In this document: positions 1 to 8,592 of the stretch, in pieces
Position numbering within the stretch: position 1 is the stretch's first letter
Layout: each line of letters starts with the position of its first letter
NCBI GenBank assembly: GCA_039725955.1
Contig: CP091034.1
Location: 1,736,001-1,800,000 of the forward strand
Source: Sinorhizobium sp. B11
GTDB lineage: Bacteria > Pseudomonadota > Alphaproteobacteria > Rhizobiales > Rhizobiaceae
DNA: 64,000 nt
Direction of reading: 5' to 3'
Position numbers and translations under genes: made by a program
The notes under the pieces: generated by a model
The model's database searches: none
Seen by the model: only the letters and a program-made list of their open reading frames with translations
What the model was told of the DNA's origin: nothing

Positions 1-713
1 CAGGGCAGGCGCGCAAGATCGGTGCACTGGAAGAGGCTCATCGCGGCATCCTCTATCTCGATGAAGTCGGCGAAATGCCGCGCGAGACGCAGAACAAGAT
101 CCTGCGCGTGCTGGTCGATCAGCAGTTCGAACGTGTCGGTGGTTCCAAGCGCGTCAAGGTCGATGTGCGCATCATCTCCTCGACCGCCTACAATCTGGAA
201 AGCCGCATCGCCGAGGGCTGGTTCCGCGAAGATCTCTATCATCGCCTCGCCGTCGTCCCGGTGCGCGTGCCACAGCTGTCCGAACGCCGAGAAGATATTC
301 CCTTCCTCGTCGACCAACTGATGCGCCAGATTTCCGAACAGGCGGGTATCCGGCCACGCCGCATCGGCGATGACGCCATGGCGGTGCTGCAGGCCCATGA
401 CTGGCCGGGCAATATCCGTCAGCTCCGCAATAATATCGAGCGGTTGATGATTCTTGCCCGCACGGACGGTCCGGATGCGCCGATCACTGCAGACATGCTG
501 CCGACCGATCTGGGCGACATGCTGCCGAAGGTCTCGGCCAAGAACGACTACCACATCATGACGCTGCCGCTGCGCGAAGCTCGCGAGATGTTCGAGAAGG
601 ATTATCTGATCGCCCAGATCAACCGCTTCGGCGGCAACATCTCGCGCACGGCCGAATTCGTCGGCATGGAGCGCTCGGCGCTACATCGCAAGCTGAAGTC
701 GCTCGGCGTCTGA
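1..713 (+). CDS. ntrX: Nitrogen regulation response regulator NtrX, C-terminal part (partial)
   Basis: This is the 3' portion of a sigma-54-dependent response regulator; the receiver domain and Walker A lie upstream of the window. The frame is open from base 3. It shows the AAA+ Walker B segment (GILYLDEVGEM), the FREDLYHRL sensor region, the WPGNIRQL motif, and a Fis-type helix-turn-helix at the C-terminus (NISRTAEFVGMERSALHRKL), which is characteristic of NtrX. NtrX is partner to the membrane kinase NtrY and acts with NtrBC in nitrogen and redox control in alphaproteobacteria. The following aminotransferase-hfq-hflX order is the usual rhizobial neighbourhood and supports the name. Confidence 0.93.
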   Translation, partial: GQARKIGALEEAHRGILYLDEVGEMPRETQNKILRVLVDQQFERVGGSKRVKVDVRIISSTAYNLESRIAEGWFREDLYHRLAVVPVRVPQLSERREDIPFLVDQLMRQISEQAGIRPRRIGDDAMAVLQAHDWPGNIRQLRNNIERLMILARTDGPDAPITADMLPTDLGDMLPKVSAKNDYHIMTLPLREAREMFEKDYLIAQINRFGGNISRTAEFVGMERSALHRKLKSLGV

Positions 714-774
714 TGTTTTTCCGGCGCGGGCTCGTGTTCGCGTCGGTTCCCTCCTTTGCCTGAAGCAGGTTTCA

Positions 775-1638
775 ATGCCAAGAATTGCCTATGTGAATGG
801 ACGCTACGTCCCGCATTCCGATGCCATGGTGCATGTGGAGGATCGTGGCTATCAGTTTGCCGATGGTGTCTATGAAGTCTGCGAGGTCCGTCACGGGCTG
901 ATCGTCGACCTGACCCGGCATCTGAACCGTCTCGACCGTTCGCTGGGGGAATTGCGCATCGCCTGGCCGATGAGCCGTGCAGCGCTGACGCACGTGATTC
1001 GCGAGACGCTGCGCCGCAATCACGTCCGCAACGGTCTCTTCTATTTGCAGGTGACGCGTGGCGTCGCCCGCCGTGACCATGTCTTCCCGGCAGCCGGCAC
1101 CCCGCCCTCGATCGTCGTGACCGCCAAGAGCACGGATCCATCCGTCATCGCCAGGAAGAATGCCACTGGCATCAAGGCGATCACCGTTCCGGACAATCGC
1201 TGGGACCGAGTCGACATCAAGTCGGTTGGGCTATTGTCGAACGCGCTTGCGCGCCAGCAGGCCAAGGAAGCCGGTGCCCAGGAAGCGATCTATATCGATG
1301 CCGAGGGCATGGTGAAAGAAGGGGCTGCAACCAATGTCTGGATCGTCGATGCCGACGGTACGCTGGTAACGCGGCCTGCCGACCATGGTATCCTGCGGGG
1401 TGTCACGCGTACGACTCTCATCGATGTCGCAGCCAAATTGGGGGTCAAGATCGTCGAGCGGAAGTTCTCCGTTTCGGAGATGATGGCAGCCCGCGAGGTC
1501 TTCATCACCGCCGCCACAAGCATTTGTTTTCCGGTCGTTTCCGTTGATGGACAGGCCATTGCGAATGGTCATCCCGGAAGCCTTTCGCAGAATATTCGGG
1601 AAGCCTTTTTCGACGTTGCGGAAAAGATTACGATTTGA
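775..1638 (+). CDS. dat: D-amino acid aminotransferase (class IV PLP enzyme)
   Basis: A 287-residue fold-type IV PLP aminotransferase that exchanges amino groups between D-amino acids such as D-alanine and 2-oxo acids. It begins with the typical segment reading AYVNGRYVPHSDAMVHVEDRGYQF. The Schiff-base lysine is probably the one in DIKSVGLLSNALARQ, and the cofactor phosphate region is EGAATNVWIV. Length and layout match D-alanine transaminases better than branched-chain IlvE, though the two are close and substrate cannot be settled from sequence. It lies 61 bases after ntrX and precedes hfq on the same strand, the conserved order in Rhizobiaceae. Confidence 0.85.
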   Translation: MPRIAYVNGRYVPHSDAMVHVEDRGYQFADGVYEVCEVRHGLIVDLTRHLNRLDRSLGELRIAWPMSRAALTHVIRETLRRNHVRNGLFYLQVTRGVARRDHVFPAAGTPPSIVVTAKSTDPSVIARKNATGIKAITVPDNRWDRVDIKSVGLLSNALARQQAKEAGAQEAIYIDAEGMVKEGAATNVWIVDADGTLVTRPADHGILRGVTRTTLIDVAAKLGVKIVERKFSVSEMMAAREVFITAATSICFPVVSVDGQAIANGHPGSLSQNIREAFFDVAEKITI

Positions 1639-1718
1639 TACCAAGATTTGCTGGGCAGGAGGAATGAGGGTGCCACCTGCCTTGCTGGAGAGGTTGATTG
1701 ATATTCTACCGGCTTGAT

Positions 1719-1736
1719 CAGGCCGGCAATAAAGAA
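1719..1736 (+). promoter_or_regulatory. Near-perfect palindrome just before the hfq ribosome-binding site
   Basis: CCGGCTTGATCAGGCCGG is an 18-base palindrome with one mismatched pair, centred about 20 bases before the hfq start codon. As RNA it would form a hairpin next to the purine-rich AAGAAAGAAG segment that serves as ribosome-binding site. It could affect hfq translation or mark the end of the preceding transcript. No function is shown. Confidence 0.4.
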
Positions 1737-1748
1737 AGAAGCGGCGCG

Positions 1749-1991
1749 ATGGCGGAACGTTCTCAGAATCTGCAGGACTTATTTCTCAATACTGTACGCA
1801 AGCAAAAGATTTCCCTGACAATCTTTCTGATTAACGGCGTAAAACTCACAGGCGTTGTCACGTCTTTCGACAATTTCTGTGTTCTTCTCCGTCGTGACGG
1901 ACATTCGCAGCTCGTGTATAAGCACGCGATCTCGACAATCATGCCTGGTCAGCCAATGCAGATGTTCGAGAGCGAAGAAGCAGCGTCCTAA
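1749..1991 (+). CDS. hfq: RNA chaperone Hfq
   Basis: An 80-residue Sm-like hexameric RNA chaperone that pairs small RNAs with mRNAs and influences nif gene control in rhizobia. Sm1 is visible as [24 protein letters not shown] and Sm2 as [10 protein letters not shown]. The ATG at 1749 ([12 protein letters not shown]) is chosen over an in-frame upstream start at 1698 because Hfq proteins begin here and the purine-rich AAGAAAGAAG lies just upstream. Hfq of this clade is about 80 residues, without the long C-terminal tail of enterobacterial Hfq. hflX follows in the same frame 78 bases later, the common hfq-hflX arrangement. Confidence 0.97.
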
Positions 1992-2069
1992 CCAAGGCCG
2001 GCCGTCATTTCGACACGCGATACAAAAAACGATTCCATCATCCCTGAAGCTGCCAAGCACAGGGATGAT

Positions 2070-3395
2070 ATGCGCGCGACCGTCGTTGTGCCGGTGCTGA
2101 AATCGCGCTCGCGCGGCGGGCAGAGCGAATCGGCATCGACCCGCACGCCGGAAAGCCGTCTCGACGAGGCGACCGGCCTGGCGCAGGCGATCGATCTCGA
2201 CGTCGTCAATGGCTCGATCGTCCCGGTCAACGATCCGCGCCCGGCTACGCTTCTCGGAACGGGCAAGATCGAGGAAATCAAACACCTTCTGGACGAGCGT
2301 AATTCCGGTCTTGTGATCGTCGATCACCCGTTGACGCCGGTGCAGCAGCGGAATCTGGAAAAGGAATGGAACGCCAAGGTCATCGACCGGACGGGCCTGA
2401 TCCTCGAAATCTTCGGCCGCCGTGCCTCGACCAAGGAAGGCACGCTGCAGGTCGACCTTGCGCATCTGAACTATCAGAAGGGCCGCCTGGTCCGAAGCTG
2501 GACCCACCTTGAACGCCAGCGTGGCGGTGGCGGCTTCATGGGCGGTCCGGGTGAAACCCAGATCGAAGCCGACCGGCGTCTGCTGCAGGATCGCATCATC
2601 AAGCTCGAACGCGAGCTGGAACAGGTCGTCCGCACGCGCCAGCTTCATCGCGCCAAGCGCAGGAAGGTGCCGCATCCGATCGTGGCGCTCGTCGGTTACA
2701 CCAACGCCGGCAAGTCGACGCTGTTCAACCGCATTACCGGAGCAGGGGTCCTCGCTGAAGACATGCTCTTCGCCACGCTCGACCCGACACTGCGCCGCAT
2801 GAAGTTGCCGCATGGCCGCACCGTCATCCTGTCCGATACAGTCGGCTTCATCTCCGACCTGCCGACCCATCTGGTCGCCGCCTTCCGCGCCACGCTGGAA
2901 GAGGTGCTGGAAGCCGATCTCATCCTCCATGTGCGCGATATGTCTGACGTCGACAGTCAGGCCCAGAGCGCTGACGTGCTGCGCATCCTGAATGACCTCG
3001 GTATCGACGAGGCTGAAGGCGAACGCCGCATTCTCGAGGTCTGGAACAAAATCGACCGGCTCGAACCCGAAGCCCATGACGCCATGGTGCAGAAGTCCTC
3101 CGGCATGAAGAATGTCATTGCCGTTTCCGCCATCAGCGGCGAGGGCGTGGACGGGCTTATGGATGAAATCAGCCGCCGTCTATCCGGCGTCATGACGGAA
3201 ACGACTGTCACTTTGCCTGTCGACAGGCTGGCGCTGTTGCCCTGGCTCTACGACCATGCCGTCGTCGACAGCCGCGAGGACAACGAGGACGGTTCCGTGA
3301 CGCTGGACCTCCGCCTGTCCGAGACGGAGGCCGCCGAACTCGAGCGCCGCATCGGCAATGGTGCGAAGCCCGCCAAGGAAGACTGGGAGCGATAA
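2070..3395 (+). CDS. hflX: Ribosome-associated GTPase HflX
   Basis: A 441-residue GTPase of the OBG-HflX group that splits stalled ribosomes under stress. The N-terminal HflX domain contains the segment KEGTLQVDLAHLNYQKGRLVRSW, followed by GGGGFMGGPGETQIE. The G domain shows G1 GYTNAGKST (about residues 209-217), G3 DTVGF and G4 NKID. The start at 2070 is the first ATG and has AGGGAT nearby. However, the frame is open from the hfq stop onward without any ATG, GTG or TTG, so a non-canonical start (ATT at 2007) would be needed for a longer form. Paired with hfq as in many proteobacteria. Confidence 0.93.
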   Translation: MRATVVVPVLKSRSRGGQSESASTRTPESRLDEATGLAQAIDLDVVNGSIVPVNDPRPATLLGTGKIEEIKHLLDERNSGLVIVDHPLTPVQQRNLEKEWNAKVIDRTGLILEIFGRRASTKEGTLQVDLAHLNYQKGRLVRSWTHLERQRGGGGFMGGPGETQIEADRRLLQDRIIKLERELEQVVRTRQLHRAKRRKVPHPIVALVGYTNAGKSTLFNRITGAGVLAEDMLFATLDPTLRRMKLPHGRTVILSDTVGFISDLPTHLVAAFRATLEEVLEADLILHVRDMSDVDSQAQSADVLRILNDLGIDEAEGERRILEVWNKIDRLEPEAHDAMVQKSSGMKNVIAVSAISGEGVDGLMDEISRRLSGVMTETTVTLPVDRLALLPWLYDHAVVDSREDNEDGSVTLDLRLSETEAAELERRIGNGAKPAKEDWER

Positions 3396-3413
3396 TCCCA
3401 TCTGGGCGAAGTT

Positions 3414-4259
3414 TCACTCCGCCTCGGCTACGACAGCCCGCTCGATTGCCTTGGCCGCCTGCCAGATCTCTTCCATCCGCTCCAGGCTGGCCGCTTCCAG
3501 GCTCTCGCCTTCTGCATCAAGAACCGTCTCTATGTGATTGAATCGGCGCCTGAACTTTGTGTTCGTTCCGCGCAGTGCTTGTTCCGGATCGGCCTTCACA
3601 TGCCGACCGATATTGACGACAGCGAAGATCAGGTCGCCGAGTTCGTCGCTGACCTTTGACTTGTCGCCGTCGCGCAGTGCAACACGCAGTTCATCGACTT
3701 CCTCCTCGATCTTGTCGAGGATCGGTTCGGGCGCTGACCAATCGAAGCCGACCTTGGCCGCACGTTCTTGTAGCTTCAGCGCTTCTGTCAGCGCCGGAAA
3801 GCTGCGTTGCACCGAGCCGAGGAAGCCGGCCTTGAAATCTTCTGTCATGCCGCGCCGCGCCCTACGCTCGGTGCGCTCGCGCTTCTCTGCCTGCTTGATC
3901 TCGTCCCACTGTTTCTTCACGGCGTCGGGCGTGTCGGCATCCGAACGGGCAAACACATGCGGATGGCGGCGGATCATCTTGCGGGTGATGGCTTCCACCA
4001 CATCGCCGAAGGAGAACTCTCCGGCTTCCTCGGCCATGCGCGCATGAAAGACCACCTGCAGCAGCAGGTCGCCGAGTTCATCGCAGAGGTCGTCCATGTC
4101 CTTGCGCTCGATCGCGTCGGCAACTTCATAGGCTTCTTCGAGCGTATAGGGTTTGATGCTCTCGAAATCCTGCTGGACGTCCCACGGGCAGCCGGTCTCG
4201 GGATTGCGAAGTGCCGCCATGATTTCGATCAGGCGCGAAATGTCTTTCGAAGGTTCCAT
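3414..4259 (-). CDS. mazG: Nucleoside triphosphate pyrophosphohydrolase MazG
   Basis: A 281-residue all-alpha NTP pyrophosphatase that hydrolyses (d)NTPs to monophosphates and pyrophosphate, limiting abnormal nucleotides and affecting ppGpp responses. Two MazG domains are visible. The first contains GCPWDVQQDFESIKPYTLEEAYEVADAI followed by DELGDLLLQVVFHARMAEE. The second contains EEEVDELRVALRDG and DELGDLIFAVVNIGRH. The paired acidic EExxE and ExxD motifs bind magnesium. The gene starts 6 bases after the deaminase stop, so the two are probably co-transcribed as a nucleotide-hygiene pair. It is convergent with hflX, with only 18 bases between stops. Confidence 0.93.
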   Translation of the reverse strand: MEPSKDISRLIEIMAALRNPETGCPWDVQQDFESIKPYTLEEAYEVADAIERKDMDDLCDELGDLLLQVVFHARMAEEAGEFSFGDVVEAITRKMIRRHPHVFARSDADTPDAVKKQWDEIKQAEKRERTERRARRGMTEDFKAGFLGSVQRSFPALTEALKLQERAAKVGFDWSAPEPILDKIEEEVDELRVALRDGDKSKVSDELGDLIFAVVNIGRHVKADPEQALRGTNTKFRRRFNHIETVLDAEGESLEAASLERMEEIWQAAKAIERAVVAEAE

Positions 4260-4265
4260 GGTCTC

Positions 4266-4853
4266 TCAGTTCAGCGGAATGTCGTTGGCACTCTTGGTGG
4301 CCTGATAGGTGTTGGAAAGGGCGTCATAGCGGGACTTGATCCGTGCGGTCTGCCGCTTGAGGTCGGCTTTTTGCTGTTCATCCTCGGTCTCGACGAGATC
4401 GGCGATCGCAAAGCTGTTCCAGAAGGCGTTTTGCCGCCGGTAGCCGCCGGGTTCAAGGCCGAAGACCTCCTTCAGGATTTTCAGGTCATGCGGGATCGCG
4501 AAGCTGTCGCGCGAATCCTCGTGGCTGAAGAAATAGTAGAAATTATCGAAGCCGGCCCACGTGATCGCCGACATGCACATGGTGCAGGGTTCATGAGTGG
4601 AGAGAAAGACCAGGTCCTTCGTCGCGGGTTTGTCGTTGAGCTCGTAGAAGCGCTTCAGCGTGTGCACTTCGCCGTGCCAGAGCGGGTTTTCGAGCTCGTT
4701 ATTGGTTTCGGCGACAATGAGCGAAAGATCGGATTTGCGCAGGATAGCTGCCCCGAAGACCTTGTTGCCGGTGGCGACACCAAGTTCCGTCATCGGAAGG
4801 ATATTCTCTTCCATGACCTGCAGCAGGCGGGAGGCGATTGTCTTTTCCGGCAT
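4266..4853 (-). CDS. Zinc-dependent nucleoside/nucleobase deaminase family protein
   Basis: A 195-residue protein of the cytidine deaminase-like superfamily. The zinc site is visible: H60-x-E62 (WHGEVH) supplies one ligand and the proton-shuttling glutamate, and P89-C90-x2-C93 (EPCTMC) supplies the two cysteines. Substrates in this family include guanine, cytosine, adenine in tRNA and free nucleosides; the exact one cannot be told here. It lies directly upstream of mazG in one transcription unit, which fits nucleotide salvage or clean-up. A divergent upstream region of about 300 bases separates it from cysG. Confidence 0.85.
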   Translation of the reverse strand: MPEKTIASRLLQVMEENILPMTELGVATGNKVFGAAILRKSDLSLIVAETNNELENPLWHGEVHTLKRFYELNDKPATKDLVFLSTHEPCTMCMSAITWAGFDNFYYFFSHEDSRDSFAIPHDLKILKEVFGLEPGGYRRQNAFWNSFAIADLVETEDEQQKADLKRQTARIKSRYDALSNTYQATKSANDIPLN

Positions 4854-5153
4854 GAAATTCTCCTGTTCGTGTTATCCTACCGTCCATCGGAATGAAGCGG
4901 AATGCGCAACTGTTTCGCGGGCGACTTTGCCACAGGCTTTATTGGTGTCGCTTCCCGTGCCGCCCCGCAGTCCGCAGCGAAAAACCTAATCGACACGCTC
5001 AGAATATGTGGCTTTTGCGCCGCACGGGTGAGTTTTCTCAAATCATTGATCAACCGGGTAAAAGAATACGTGACTGGCCGGCCTTTGGAATTCTGTTTCT
5101 TCATTCGCTTGTCCAGAGAATGCATATTCGGGCAACTTCGAAGTGGATTGAGA
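4854..5153. other. Divergent intergenic region between the deaminase and cysG
   Basis: About 300 bases holding the promoters of the deaminase-mazG unit (left) and the sulfur operon (right). An ORF in frame with cysG runs through it from 4902, but its composition is not protein-like. The palindromic core ATGCAT sits in GAATGCATATTC at about 5118-5129, some 25 bases before the cysG start, and could be an operator. No clear -35/-10 pair was found. Confidence 0.4.
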
Positions 5154-6590
5154 ATGCCTCCCAGGACTGAACAGCTTTCGGTATTTCCCGCCTTCTTTCG
5201 CGTGGAAGGCCGGGTTGCCGCCGTTTTCGGCAATGGCGACGAAGCATTCGCCAAGGTTCGCCTGCTGTTGAATACGCAGGCGCGCATTGTTGCGCATACT
5301 GATCGCCCTGAAGCCGATTTCCACGCTTTTCTGATTGCCAACCGCATCGATACCGTCCGCGAAGCCTTTACGTCTGACCAGGTCGATGGTGCCGTCCTGG
5401 TGTTCGCGGCAACTGGCGACGCGGAACAGGATCGCCGTATCGTCGATGCCGCTCGCGCGGCCAAGATCCCGGCCAATGCCGTCGACCAGCCGGATTATTG
5501 CGATTTCTTCACTCCGGCTCTCGTCAATCGCGCGCCTGTTGCAGTCGCGATCGGCACCGAAGGGGCAGGGCCGGTGCTCGCCCAGATGATCCGCGCCCAG
5601 ATCGATCAGCTCCTGTCACCCTCGCTCGGGCGTCTGGCGGCTCTGGCGACGAACTATCGCAAGACGGTTGAGCATCTCGTTCCACGCGGCGTTTCCCGTC
5701 GCATCTTTTGGCGTCGCTTCTTCTCCGGCCCTGTCGCCGATGCTGTCGCCAACGGTAACATCCCGCAAGCTCGCCGCGCCGCCAACGGTCTGCTGCGTTC
5801 GCTGGATCACGTCGAAGGTCATGTCTGGCTCGTCGGCGCCGGTCCGGGCGCCGAGGATCTCCTGACCTTGCGTGCGCAGCGCGTGATGATGGAAGCCGAT
5901 GTCATCGTCTATGACGCGCTCGTACCGCAGGCGATCGTCGATATGGGGCGCCGTGATGCAGAGCGTCTTTCTGTCGGCAAGCGCAAGGGCTGCCATTCGA
6001 AGTCTCAGGAAGAGATCAACGATCTCTTGGTCGATCTCGGTCGCCAGGGCAAACGCGTCGTACGCCTGAAGAGCGGCGATCCGCTAGTCTATGGCCGGGC
6101 AGGCGAAGAGATGGCCGCCCTGCGTGCCGCCGGCATCTCCTATGAGATCGTGCCTGGCATCACCTCGGCATTTGCCGCCGCCGCTGATTTCGAGCTGCCA
6201 TTGACGCTTCGCGGCGTCGCCTCTTCGCTGGTTTTCACGACCGGACATGATCTGACGGGTGACGTGCTCCCGGACTGGGCAAGCCTCGCCGTATCGGGCG
6301 CCACGATCGCCGTCTATATGGGCCGCACGGTTGCAGCTTCCGTTGCCGAGAGGCTGATGCAGGCAGGCATTCCCGCCGAAACCACGGTTGCCGTCATCGA
6401 GAATGCCAGCCGTGCCGATCGCCGGCTGCTTCATGGCATTTTGCGCGATCTTCCCGACCTGCAGCATCGTGACGAATTGACTGGCCCGGTCATGGTCATT
6501 ATCGGCGATGCTGTCGCAGGCGCCAATTTCGAACTGTCCGAACCTCTGGTGCGTGAACGCGCCCGGTTCGATGAACTTGCAAGGAGCTGA
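5154..6590 (+). CDS. cysG: Siroheme synthase CysG (dehydrogenase/ferrochelatase plus uroporphyrinogen-III methyltransferase)
   Basis: A 478-residue multifunctional enzyme that makes siroheme, the cofactor of the sulfite reductase encoded downstream. The N-terminal third is a precorrin-2 dehydrogenase/sirohydrochlorin ferrochelatase domain (RVAAVFGNGDEAFAKVRLLL). The C-terminal part is an SAM-dependent uroporphyrinogen-III C-methyltransferase with VWLVGAGPGAEDLLTLRA, VRLKSGDPLVYGRAGEE and the VPGITSA loop. The start at 5154 gives a protein aligned with the family. A start at 4902 would add 84 unrelated residues. The stop is followed within 1 base by the DUF2849 gene, so the four genes through 9108 form one operon. 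Confidence 0.92.
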   Translation: MPPRTEQLSVFPAFFRVEGRVAAVFGNGDEAFAKVRLLLNTQARIVAHTDRPEADFHAFLIANRIDTVREAFTSDQVDGAVLVFAATGDAEQDRRIVDAARAAKIPANAVDQPDYCDFFTPALVNRAPVAVAIGTEGAGPVLAQMIRAQIDQLLSPSLGRLAALATNYRKTVEHLVPRGVSRRIFWRRFFSGPVADAVANGNIPQARRAANGLLRSLDHVEGHVWLVGAGPGAEDLLTLRAQRVMMEADVIVYDALVPQAIVDMGRRDAERLSVGKRKGCHSKSQEEINDLLVDLGRQGKRVVRLKSGDPLVYGRAGEEMAALRAAGISYEIVPGITSAFAAAADFELPLTLRGVASSLVFTTGHDLTGDVLPDWASLAVSGATIAVYMGRTVAASVAERLMQAGIPAETTVAVIENASRADRRLLHGILRDLPDLQHRDELTGPVMVIIGDAVAGANFELSEPLVRERARFDELARS

Positions 6591-6591
6591 C

Positions 6592-6906
6592 ATGGTAGAC
6601 AAGGTTCTGACCGCCAACCGCCTGGGCGACGGCATCGCCGTCTGGCTGAACGCCAACGGCGAGTGGGTGACCTCGTTGCAGGAGGCACTCGTTGCCCGCC
6701 ATGCCGAAGCCGTCGCTGCCCTTGAGGAGATCGGCAAGAAATCCTACGCCGACAACAAGGTCGTCGACGTTGCCGTCGTCGACGTCCAGGAGACCAACGG
6801 CCAGCTCTGGCCGCTGCGCCTGCGTGAACGTATCCGCGCCCAGGGCCCGACCATGGAATATGCGCCCGGCTACAAGCCGGCCGATCCCGAATTCATTGCA
6901 GTCTGA
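6592..6906 (+). CDS. DUF2849 domain protein of the sulfite reduction operon
   Basis: A 104-residue protein of unknown function, conserved in alphaproteobacteria between the siroheme synthase gene and the sulfite/nitrite reductase gene. The start ATG at 6592 follows AAGGAG at 6580-6585, a good ribosome-binding site, and overlaps closely with the cysG end. No signal peptide or membrane segment is seen, so it is cytoplasmic. It has repeated short alpha/beta segments and ends in a tyrosine/proline-rich tail (MEYAPGYKPADPEF). Location argues for an accessory role in the reductase, for example electron delivery or assembly, but no catalytic motif is evident. Confidence 0.85.
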   Translation: MVDKVLTANRLGDGIAVWLNANGEWVTSLQEALVARHAEAVAALEEIGKKSYADNKVVDVAVVDVQETNGQLWPLRLRERIRAQGPTMEYAPGYKPADPEFIAV

Positions 6907-6914
6907 GGAAGACG

Positions 6915-8585
6915 ATGTACCGTTACGACGAATTTGACCACGCCTTTGTCGCCGAGCGCGTCGAGCAGTTTCGCGATCAGGTCCAGCGCCGCCTTTCGGG
7001 CGAACTGGCCGAGGACGCATTCAAGCCGCTGCGCCTGATGAACGGCGTTTACCTGCAGCTTCATGCCTACATGCTGCGTATTGCCATTCCCTACGGCACG
7101 CTGAGCTCGCGCCAGATGCGCATGCTCGCACATATCGCCCGCACCTATGACCGCGGCTACGGCCATTTCACCACGCGCCAGAACCTGCAGTTCAACTGGC
7201 CGAAGCTGTCGGACATGCCGGACGTTCTTGCCGAGCTCGCAACGGTCGAGATGCACGCCATGCAGACGTCGGGCAACTGCATCCGCAACGTGACGGCCGA
7301 CCACTTCGCCGGTGCCGCCGCCGATGAAGTCGCCGATCCGCGCCCCTATGCCGAAATCCTGCGCCAGTGGTCATCAGTCCATCCGGAATTCTCCTTCCTG
7401 CCGCGCAAGTTCAAGATTGCGGTAACAGGCGCCGAGCGCGACCGCGCGGCCATCCAGGTCCACGATATCGGCCTGCATCTGAAAAAGAACGACAAGGGCG
7501 AGATCGGCTTCGCCGTCTACGTCGGTGGCGGGCAGGGCCGCACGCCGATGGTCGCCAAGCTGATCCGCGATTTCCTGCCGGAAGAGGACCTGCTGTCCTA
7601 CACGACCGCCGTCATGCGCGTGTATAACCTGCATGGTCGCCGCGACAACAAGTACAAGGCCCGCATCAAGATCCTCGTCCATGAGACCGGCGCCGAAGAA
7701 CTCGCCCGTCAGGTCGAGGTCGAATTCGCCCAGTTGAAGGATAGCGAGCTGAAGCTGCCGGAACGGGACGTTCAAGCCATCACCGCCTATTTCGCGCCGC
7801 CGGCCCTGCCGCAGCGTGCCGAAGGCTGGGAAAACCTCGCCCGCTGGAAGAAGGCCGATCCGGCTTTTGCCCGCTGGGTGCAGCAGAATGTCCAGCCGCA
7901 CAAGAACCCCGATTACGGCATGGTGACGATCTCGTTGAAGCCGATCGGCGGAATCCCGGGCGACGCCTCCGACTCGCAGATGGATGCCATTGCCGGTATC
8001 GCCGAGGAATATGCCTTCGACGAAATCCGCGTCAGCCATGAGCAGAACCTCATCCTGCCACATGTGGCGCTCGCTGATCTCGAAGCCGTCTATCGTGGCC
8101 TCTTTGCGATTGATCTCGCCGAAGCCAATGCCGGCCTGATCACCGATATCATTGCCTGTCCGGGGCTGGACTATTGCGCACTTGCAAATGCGCGCTCCAT
8201 TCCGGTTGCGCAGGAAATTTCCCGCCGCTTCGGCGATCCGGCCCGTCAGGCCGAGATCGGTGAGCTGAAGATCAAGATCTCCGGCTGCATCAACGCCTGC
8301 GGCCACCACCATGTCGGCCATATCGGTCTTCTGGGTGTTGAAAAGAAGGGTGCCGAACTCTACCAGATCACGCTTGGCGGTTCGGGCGACGAGCATACCT
8401 CGATCGGCGAAATCATCGGCCGCGGCTTCGAGCCGGACAAGGTGACGGATGCCATAGAGACGATCGTCGACACCTATCTCGGCCTTCGCCTCGATCCCTC
8501 GGAAATCTTCCTAGCGGCCTATCGCCGCGTCGGTCCGCAGCCTTTCAAGGATGCGCTCTACGGTTCGGCTCAGGAAGCGGCATAA
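6915..8585 (+). CDS. cysI: Assimilatory sulfite/nitrite reductase hemoprotein subunit
   Basis: A 556-residue siroheme and [4Fe-4S] enzyme that carries out six-electron reduction of sulfite to sulfide (or nitrite to ammonia). The four cluster cysteines are visible as C415-x5-C421 (CPGLDYC) and C458-x3-C462 (CINAC), the arrangement of siroheme reductases. An N-terminal ferredoxin-like half-domain contains YGHFTTRQNLQFNWPKL. The genes around it (siroheme synthase, DUF2849, DUF934) favour sulfite as the substrate. No flavoprotein CysJ is encoded here, so electrons probably come from ferredoxin or an unknown donor. The gene lies 8 bases after the preceding stop. Confidence 0.9.
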   Translation: MYRYDEFDHAFVAERVEQFRDQVQRRLSGELAEDAFKPLRLMNGVYLQLHAYMLRIAIPYGTLSSRQMRMLAHIARTYDRGYGHFTTRQNLQFNWPKLSDMPDVLAELATVEMHAMQTSGNCIRNVTADHFAGAAADEVADPRPYAEILRQWSSVHPEFSFLPRKFKIAVTGAERDRAAIQVHDIGLHLKKNDKGEIGFAVYVGGGQGRTPMVAKLIRDFLPEEDLLSYTTAVMRVYNLHGRRDNKYKARIKILVHETGAEELARQVEVEFAQLKDSELKLPERDVQAITAYFAPPALPQRAEGWENLARWKKADPAFARWVQQNVQPHKNPDYGMVTISLKPIGGIPGDASDSQMDAIAGIAEEYAFDEIRVSHEQNLILPHVALADLEAVYRGLFAIDLAEANAGLITDIIACPGLDYCALANARSIPVAQEISRRFGDPARQAEIGELKIKISGCINACGHHHVGHIGLLGVEKKGAELYQITLGGSGDEHTSIGEIIGRGFEPDKVTDAIETIVDTYLGLRLDPSEIFLAAYRRVGPQPFKDALYGSAQEAA

Positions 8586-8592
8586 GGAGGGG

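Noticed and set aside
1779..3077. Open frame of 432 codons on the minus strand
   Set aside because: Antisense to hfq and hflX, both certain genes.
4902..5153. N-terminal extension of cysG
   Set aside because: Extra 84 residues have no similarity to siroheme synthases; more likely leader and promoter DNA.
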